A stretch of DNA of 8,649 bases, taken from Halobacteriales archaeon QS_9_67_15 (GTDB lineage Archaea > Halobacteriota > Halobacteria > Halobacteriales > Haloarculaceae). Where the stretch lies: contig PXSD01000024.1 in assembly GCA_003023165.1 (NCBI GenBank), positions 1-8,649 on the forward strand, written 5' to 3'. The position numbers and the translations under genes are program-made. Under the pieces are notes generated by a model. That model ran no database searches and was not told where the DNA came from. It saw only the letters and a list, made by a program, of their open reading frames with translations. Of the stretch, positions 5,493 through 8,649 are shown in pieces (position 1 is the stretch's first letter; the number at the start of each line of letters is the position of its first letter).

Positions 5493-5500
5493 GGATCACC
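5493..5500 (-). promoter_or_regulatory. Shine-Dalgarno-like site of the 51-aa ORF
   Basis: On the minus strand GGTGATCC is followed by CA and then the ATG at 5490. Aligned on the full anti-SD complement, the GG core sits at a usable distance from the start. It is one of few SD-like sites in a window where most starts look leaderless. Confidence 0.4.
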
Positions 5501-5542
5501 GCTCACACTGTGGTGTGGAGCGTATCAAACACGTCTATACGG

Positions 5543-5560
5543 AAATATATTAAATTTTTT
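5543..5560. promoter_or_regulatory. AT-rich promoter-like tract, probably for the minus strand
   Basis: An uninterrupted A/T stretch (aaatatattaaatttttt) stands out in GC-rich DNA. On the minus strand TTTAATATATTT is a good TATA box that would start a transcript near 5523 for the 51-aa ORF. An imperfect inverted repeat (cgctcacac ... gtgtggagcg, about 5500-5522) lies near that predicted start. The tract is too far from ATG 5639 to be the basal promoter of the glycine-zipper gene. Confidence 0.45.
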
Positions 5561-5608
5561 GCACGTATGCGAGAGTGTGTCATGCGTACTGGTCGCCTGA
5601 GGACCACA

Positions 5609-5615
5609 CTTATCT
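5609..5615 (+). promoter_or_regulatory. TATA-like box of the glycine-zipper gene
   Basis: The sequence cttatct is centred about 27 bp before ATG 5639. This fits a leaderless transcript and supports the short 76-aa reading over the longer open frame. Confidence 0.55.
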
Positions 5616-5638
5616 GCGGGATACTCCTATGCTACTCC

Positions 5639-5869
5639 ATGAAGCAACGTGTGAAACGTGTGCTGAGTCGTGCTCGCTACGCAGCTATCGGTGCCGCTAT
5701 CGGAGCGGGAGCGGGTGGCTTGCTCGGACGGAACGCTGCCAGTACCGGTGGTGCCCTGGGTGCCATCGTCGGCGCGACTATCGGGGAGAAACGCGTCACC
5801 GTCGACGCGTTCATCGACGACGTGAAAGAGAAGCGAGCGGACCGCGACGTCCTCGAGAGCGAGGAGTAA
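5639..5869 (+). CDS. Small glycine-zipper protein (76 aa)
   Basis: From ATG 5639 the product is 76 residues. A basic N-terminus (MKQRVKRVLSRARY) is followed by two Gly/Ala-rich hydrophobic stretches, AAIGAAIGAGAGGLLG (15-30) and GGALGAIVGATIG (37-49), with repeated GxxxG spacing. A charged tail, VTVDAFIDDVKEKRADRD, follows. Glycine zippers of this kind often mediate helix packing in membranes, so a membrane-associated or self-associating small protein is likely; no specific function is known to me. The frame is open further upstream to TTG/ATG codons, but those residues do not resemble coding sequence and the TATA-like box fits ATG 5639. It converges with the RiPP-like gene across 41 bp. Confidence 0.65.
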   Translation: MKQRVKRVLSRARYAAIGAAIGAGAGGLLGRNAASTGGALGAIVGATIGEKRVTVDAFIDDVKEKRADRDVLESEE

Positions 5870-5910
5870 CCCCTGCCACGAGCGGGTACAGTGACACCGA
5901 CACGTGCGAC

Positions 5911-6222
5911 TCAGACCGGTTCTCCGACGTGTGCTCCGGTGACGTGCCCGCCGCACCCACGCCGCTGGACGTACTCGTAGGTCACGACGTCCTCGAACGC
6001 CTCGTCGAGCGCGTCGTAGCGGTAGCGCTCGGGGTGGCTGTGCTCACCGTGGCTGACGAGGTTGACGTGGTTTCCGGGCGCCGTATGTCCGACCGCGTCG
6101 AGCGCCTGTGATATCACGAGGGCGCGATTCTCGCCGTGGTGTGGTTTCTCCAGGTTCGCCGACCAGAAGTTGCCGTGAACGTAGTCCGTGACGGGTTCGA
6201 CGTCGTCGTGGCTGACGGATAT
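5911..6222 (-). pseudogene. CGCGG-family rSAM-modified RiPP precursor-like gene, start codon and first core Cys missing
   Basis: This minus-strand frame encodes about 103 residues that resemble, from memory, the haloarchaeal CGCGG family (radical-SAM/SPASM-modified peptide candidates, once called the Htur_1727 partner family). Shared features are FWSANLEKP (19-27), HTAPGNHVNLVSHGEHSHPE (46-65), YDALDEAF and YEYV before the core. The core reads RRGCGGHVTGAHVG, so the first Cys of CGCGG is Arg88 (CGT, one base from TGT) and only Cys90 remains. No ATG, GTG or TTG exists in any minus-strand frame across 6181-6300. ATA at 6222 sits where ATG would be expected (ATA-TCC-GTC-AGC). The first in-frame GTG (6117) would delete 35 residues. 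No radical-SAM gene is in the window. It follows the helicase by 65 nt on the same strand. It could be a decaying copy, or a divergent precursor using a non-standard start. Confidence 0.6.
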
Positions 6223-6287
6223 GGCTGTCGACAGGCTCCCGACGTGCGAACCCCTGTCGCCGAACGTGTTCGGCTCGGCTCCGTCGT

Positions 6288-8147
6288 TCAGACGACGCTC
6301 TCGTCCTCGTCCGGCTGGTCTGACTCGTCCTCGTCGTCGGACCGGTCGACGGTCTGCTCTTGGACCCGGATCCCCTTGCCGGCGAGGTAGCGCATCTGCT
6401 GGCGCGCGAACTCCTCCTCGCGAGCGCCCTGCGTCGCGAGAACGTACATCAGCGCTCGGCCCGCCGGCCGCATCGTCCGGCCGGCGCGCTGCGTGCCCTG
6501 CCGTCGAGACCCGCCCAGCCCCGAGGCGACGACCGCGAGCGACGCGTCCGGCAGGTCGATCCCCTCGTCGCCGACCCGGGAGACGACGAGCGTCCGGAGC
6601 GACCCGTCCCTGAACTGCTGGAAGAGCCGCTCTCGCTCGTGATGCGGCGTGTCGCCGCTGACGAAGGGCACGTCCAGCGCTCCCGACAGCGCGCGCCCCT
6701 GGTCGAGGTAATCGACGAAGACCAGCGCTTTCTGCTCCGGGTGACGACCGAGAATCCGCTCGGTCTCCTCGACCTTCGCGGGGTTCGACGCCGCGATCTG
6801 GCGGCGTTCGTGGCCCTCGCTCCCGACGTACTCGTTCCGGCTCTCGCCGTCCGTCCACGGGACGTACCGTATCTCGACGCGCGGCTCCGCGACGAACCCC
6901 TCGTCGAACAGCGCGTCCCAGTCGGTGCCGATCGGGGGACCGATGAGCGTGAAGATCTCCTCCTGGAGGTCGTCCTCGCGGACGGGCGACGCCGAGAGAC
7001 CGAGCCGGTGGCGCGTCTGGAGGCTCGCGCTCCGTCGGTACACGTCGCTGGGGACGTGCTGGACCTCGTCGTAGACGACGAGTCCCCACTCCCGGGAGTC
7101 GAAGAGGTGTCGATGGCGCCCCATCCCGGCGGTCTGGTAGGTCGCGACCGTGACCGGACGGACGTCCTTCTTCCCGCCGTGGTACTCGCCGACCTGTGAT
7201 TCGTCGAGGGTCGTGTGCGCCAGCAGCTCGTCGCGCCACTGGCGGACGAGTTCTCGGCTCGGGACGAGGATCAGCGTCTCGCCGCCGACGCGTTCGACGA
7301 TCCCCATTGTGGCGACCGTCTTCCCGCCCCCCGGCGGTCCGACGAGGACGCCCGACTTCGTTTCCATGAAGCGCCCGACCCAGTCGTGCTGGTACTCGCG
7401 CAGGTCGAGCGTCAGCGAGAGGTCCAGCGGTTCGCCCGAGTCGAGGTCGCGCTCGTCCTGGACGGGATAGTTCGCCCCGTAGAGGACCCGTTTGACCTCG
7501 GCAGTCGCTTCCTCCGCGACCCAGCTTTCGGTGTCGGAGATGGACGCGCGAAGGTGCGAGTCGTCGAGTTTCTGCCGGGCGACGTTGCCCATCAGGTTCT
7601 CCGTCGCGGCTTCGAGCACGGTGTAGCCGTCCTCGTGCGTCCGGAGCGTGAACCGGTGGGCTCGCTTCCACTGCTCGGTGAGCCACGCTTCGAGCCCGGG
7701 GTATCGCTGGGGCAGCACGTCCCTGACCGTACCGAGGAGGTCGTCGACGTCGTCGTACGGCGCCTGCCACACGTCGGAGTCATCGGTCTCGTAGACGTAC
7801 CCCTGCTCGCCGTTCGTGTCGACGAGTCTCGCGAACTGCGAGAGCTGCGCTCGCGTGAACTGTGCGGGCTTGTCGACGACGATCCGGCGGCGGTCCGGGA
7901 AGACGACGAACCGCTCGCGGTCCGCGTAGTCGGTCCACTCCGCAGGATACCACACCGTCGGGTCCTGCGAGACGTCGCGACTCACGGCACCGCCGCTCGT
8001 CTCCAGGTCCGCCAGCCACGCCTCGATGTCTTCGCGTGCTTCGTCGAGTTGACGAGCGATCTCTTCCGTCGTCAACACCGGGCTCCCCGCGCGCTCGATG
8101 GCTTCGTGAAACCGCTCCAGCGCGGGGCCGCCCTCTTCGTCTGTCAC
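6288..8147 (-). CDS. rad25: XPB/Rad25-like superfamily 2 DNA helicase
   Basis: This 619-residue SF2 helicase starts at GTG 8147. The first 240 residues include a winged-helix-like region (TTEEIARQLDEAREDIEAWL, about 26-45). The helicase core has YQHDW (252-256), Walker A GPPGGGKT (270-277), DEVQH (360-364), motif III SAS (385-387) followed by VRED containing the XPB-type RED triplet (390-392), motif V VGDEGIDLP (525-533) and motif VI QRAGRTMRP (553-561). The tail is very acidic (DDEDESDQPDEDE). The RED triplet and overall order point to XPB/Ssl2/Rad25 helicases, which open duplex DNA in repair and, in eukaryotes, transcription. Archaeal XPB often works with the Bax1 nuclease, which is absent here. 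Several rad25 paralogues occur in haloarchaea, so a repair role is inferred from family, and the long N-terminus may mark a subgroup. No good promoter was found upstream. Confidence 0.85.
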   Translation of the reverse strand: MTDEEGGPALERFHEAIERAGSPVLTTEEIARQLDEAREDIEAWLADLETSGGAVSRDVSQDPTVWYPAEWTDYADRERFVVFPDRRRIVVDKPAQFTRAQLSQFARLVDTNGEQGYVYETDDSDVWQAPYDDVDDLLGTVRDVLPQRYPGLEAWLTEQWKRAHRFTLRTHEDGYTVLEAATENLMGNVARQKLDDSHLRASISDTESWVAEEATAEVKRVLYGANYPVQDERDLDSGEPLDLSLTLDLREYQHDWVGRFMETKSGVLVGPPGGGKTVATMGIVERVGGETLILVPSRELVRQWRDELLAHTTLDESQVGEYHGGKKDVRPVTVATYQTAGMGRHRHLFDSREWGLVVYDEVQHVPSDVYRRSASLQTRHRLGLSASPVREDDLQEEIFTLIGPPIGTDWDALFDEGFVAEPRVEIRYVPWTDGESRNEYVGSEGHERRQIAASNPAKVEETERILGRHPEQKALVFVDYLDQGRALSGALDVPFVSGDTPHHERERLFQQFRDGSLRTLVVSRVGDEGIDLPDASLAVVASGLGGSRRQGTQRAGRTMRPAGRALMYVLATQGAREEEFARQQMRYLAGKGIRVQEQTVDRSDDEDESDQPDEDESVV

Positions 8148-8600
8148 GGCTGCCCGTAAGCTACGCCACGTGAAGGTGCTTTCGTCTGCCGCAGCTCCGT
8201 CAGCCCAGTCGGTCGCTGGCTCTCAGCCGCAGAGATTATTATAGTATTACGATTATATATACTTATATTATGTTTTCTCTACCTCGGATCCGACTCCTTT
8301 TCACCATATCTATTGTACAGTCGAGAAGACATCTGATATACTGTTGCTTTTTGGCTGCATTGTCCCAGTATTCTTGGGAATACGGTCTCGAAGAGAACCG
8401 AAAACGAAAACATAGTTCATAAGTGAAATAGTTCCCGTCGCATCCAATCGAAAAAAGCGCGTAAAAATCTTGCGTAGAGAATATTGCGAGGAGACGAAAG
8501 CAGAGCGTCGAAACACCTCTAACAGGATCTGCCAACTACTTATAGTTAAAATAAATATGTTTTAGGATTACTATAGATTCTCTGATTGTATAGAAAGGTC
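8148..8600. other. AT-rich region without a convincing gene
   Basis: From about 8235 the base composition changes sharply from GC-rich to AT-rich, with runs such as gattatatatacttatatta. Minus-strand frames of 90 codons (TTG start, 8535-8263) and 68 codons (8516-8310) exist, but they lack the acidic bias and GC third positions of the neighbouring genes. The stretch contains several TATA-like sequences usable on either strand. It may be horizontally acquired or a long regulatory spacer. Confidence 0.55.
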
Positions 8601-8649
8601 TCACGCTTCGGTCTCGCGGGTGTCCCAGGTGTAGTAGGGGACGGCGGTG
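8601..8649 (-). CDS. C-terminal tail of a protein gene (partial)
   Basis: On the minus strand the frame entering from the right edge reads TAVPYYTWDTRETEA and then TGA at 8603-8601. The stop is followed by AT-rich DNA, fitting a gene end. A PYY(A/T)W(D/A)NR-like string is known near the C-terminus of some GH127/DUF1680 glycosidases, but 15 residues cannot establish that. Confidence 0.5.
   Translation of the reverse strand, partial: TAVPYYTWDTRETEA

Noticed and set aside
5911..7770. 619-codon minus-strand ORF
   Set aside because: Everything before about 6234 is an Arg/Pro-rich shadow of the helicase gene; only the C-terminal ~103 codons are meaningful.
7215..8159. 314-codon plus-strand ORF opposite the helicase
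   Set aside because: It is antisense to conserved helicase motifs and has shadow-like composition.
8263..8535. 90-codon minus-strand ORF (TTG start) in the AT-rich region
   Set aside because: There is no family resemblance, no acidic bias and no clear start signal. It is probably chance openness in AT-rich DNA, though an acquired gene cannot be ruled out.

Overview
The window looks like chromosomal DNA of a haloarchaeon (class Halobacteria). It is very GC-rich, most predicted proteins are rich in Asp and Glu, and the recognisable genes are archaeal types: a MutS5/archaeal-MutS2-like ATPase with a helix-hairpin-helix, an XPB/Rad25 helicase, and what appears to be a haloarchaeal 'CGCGG' RiPP-precursor relative. 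Three genes have TATA-like boxes about 27 bp before the start codon, as expected for leaderless haloarchaeal mRNAs. No species can be named from the sequence alone.

Layout. 1-601 (-): start-proximal part of an extraordinary Gln/Gly/Arg repeat protein that runs off the left edge. 825-1730 (+): PLP-dependent cysteine synthase. 1730-1838: a short element with 16-bp perfect inverted ends between convergent genes. 1823-2491 (-): zinc-ribbon membrane protein. 2595-4346 (+): MutS5-like ATPase. 4412-4991 (-): two small ORFs (45 and 102 aa), each starting just after a tRNA-like fold with a TTCGA T-loop. 4993-5334: no clear gene, rich in strong hairpins. 5335-5490 (-): a possible 51-aa ORF with an 8-base anti-SD match. 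5639-5869 (+): small glycine-zipper protein. 5911-6222 (-): relative of the CGCGG-family radical-SAM RiPP precursors with a degenerate core motif and no normal start codon. 6288-8147 (-): XPB/Rad25-like helicase. 8148-8600: AT-rich, with no convincing gene. 8601-8649 (-): C-terminal tail of another gene.

No single pathway joins these genes. MutS5 and the XPB-like helicase are both DNA-repair or recombination ATPases but lie kilobases apart on opposite strands. The least explained parts are the Gln-rich basic protein, the tRNA-like leaders of the two small ORFs around 4.4-5.05 kb, the apparently decaying or divergent RiPP precursor behind the helicase, and the MITE-like element between the cysteine synthase and the zinc-ribbon gene.
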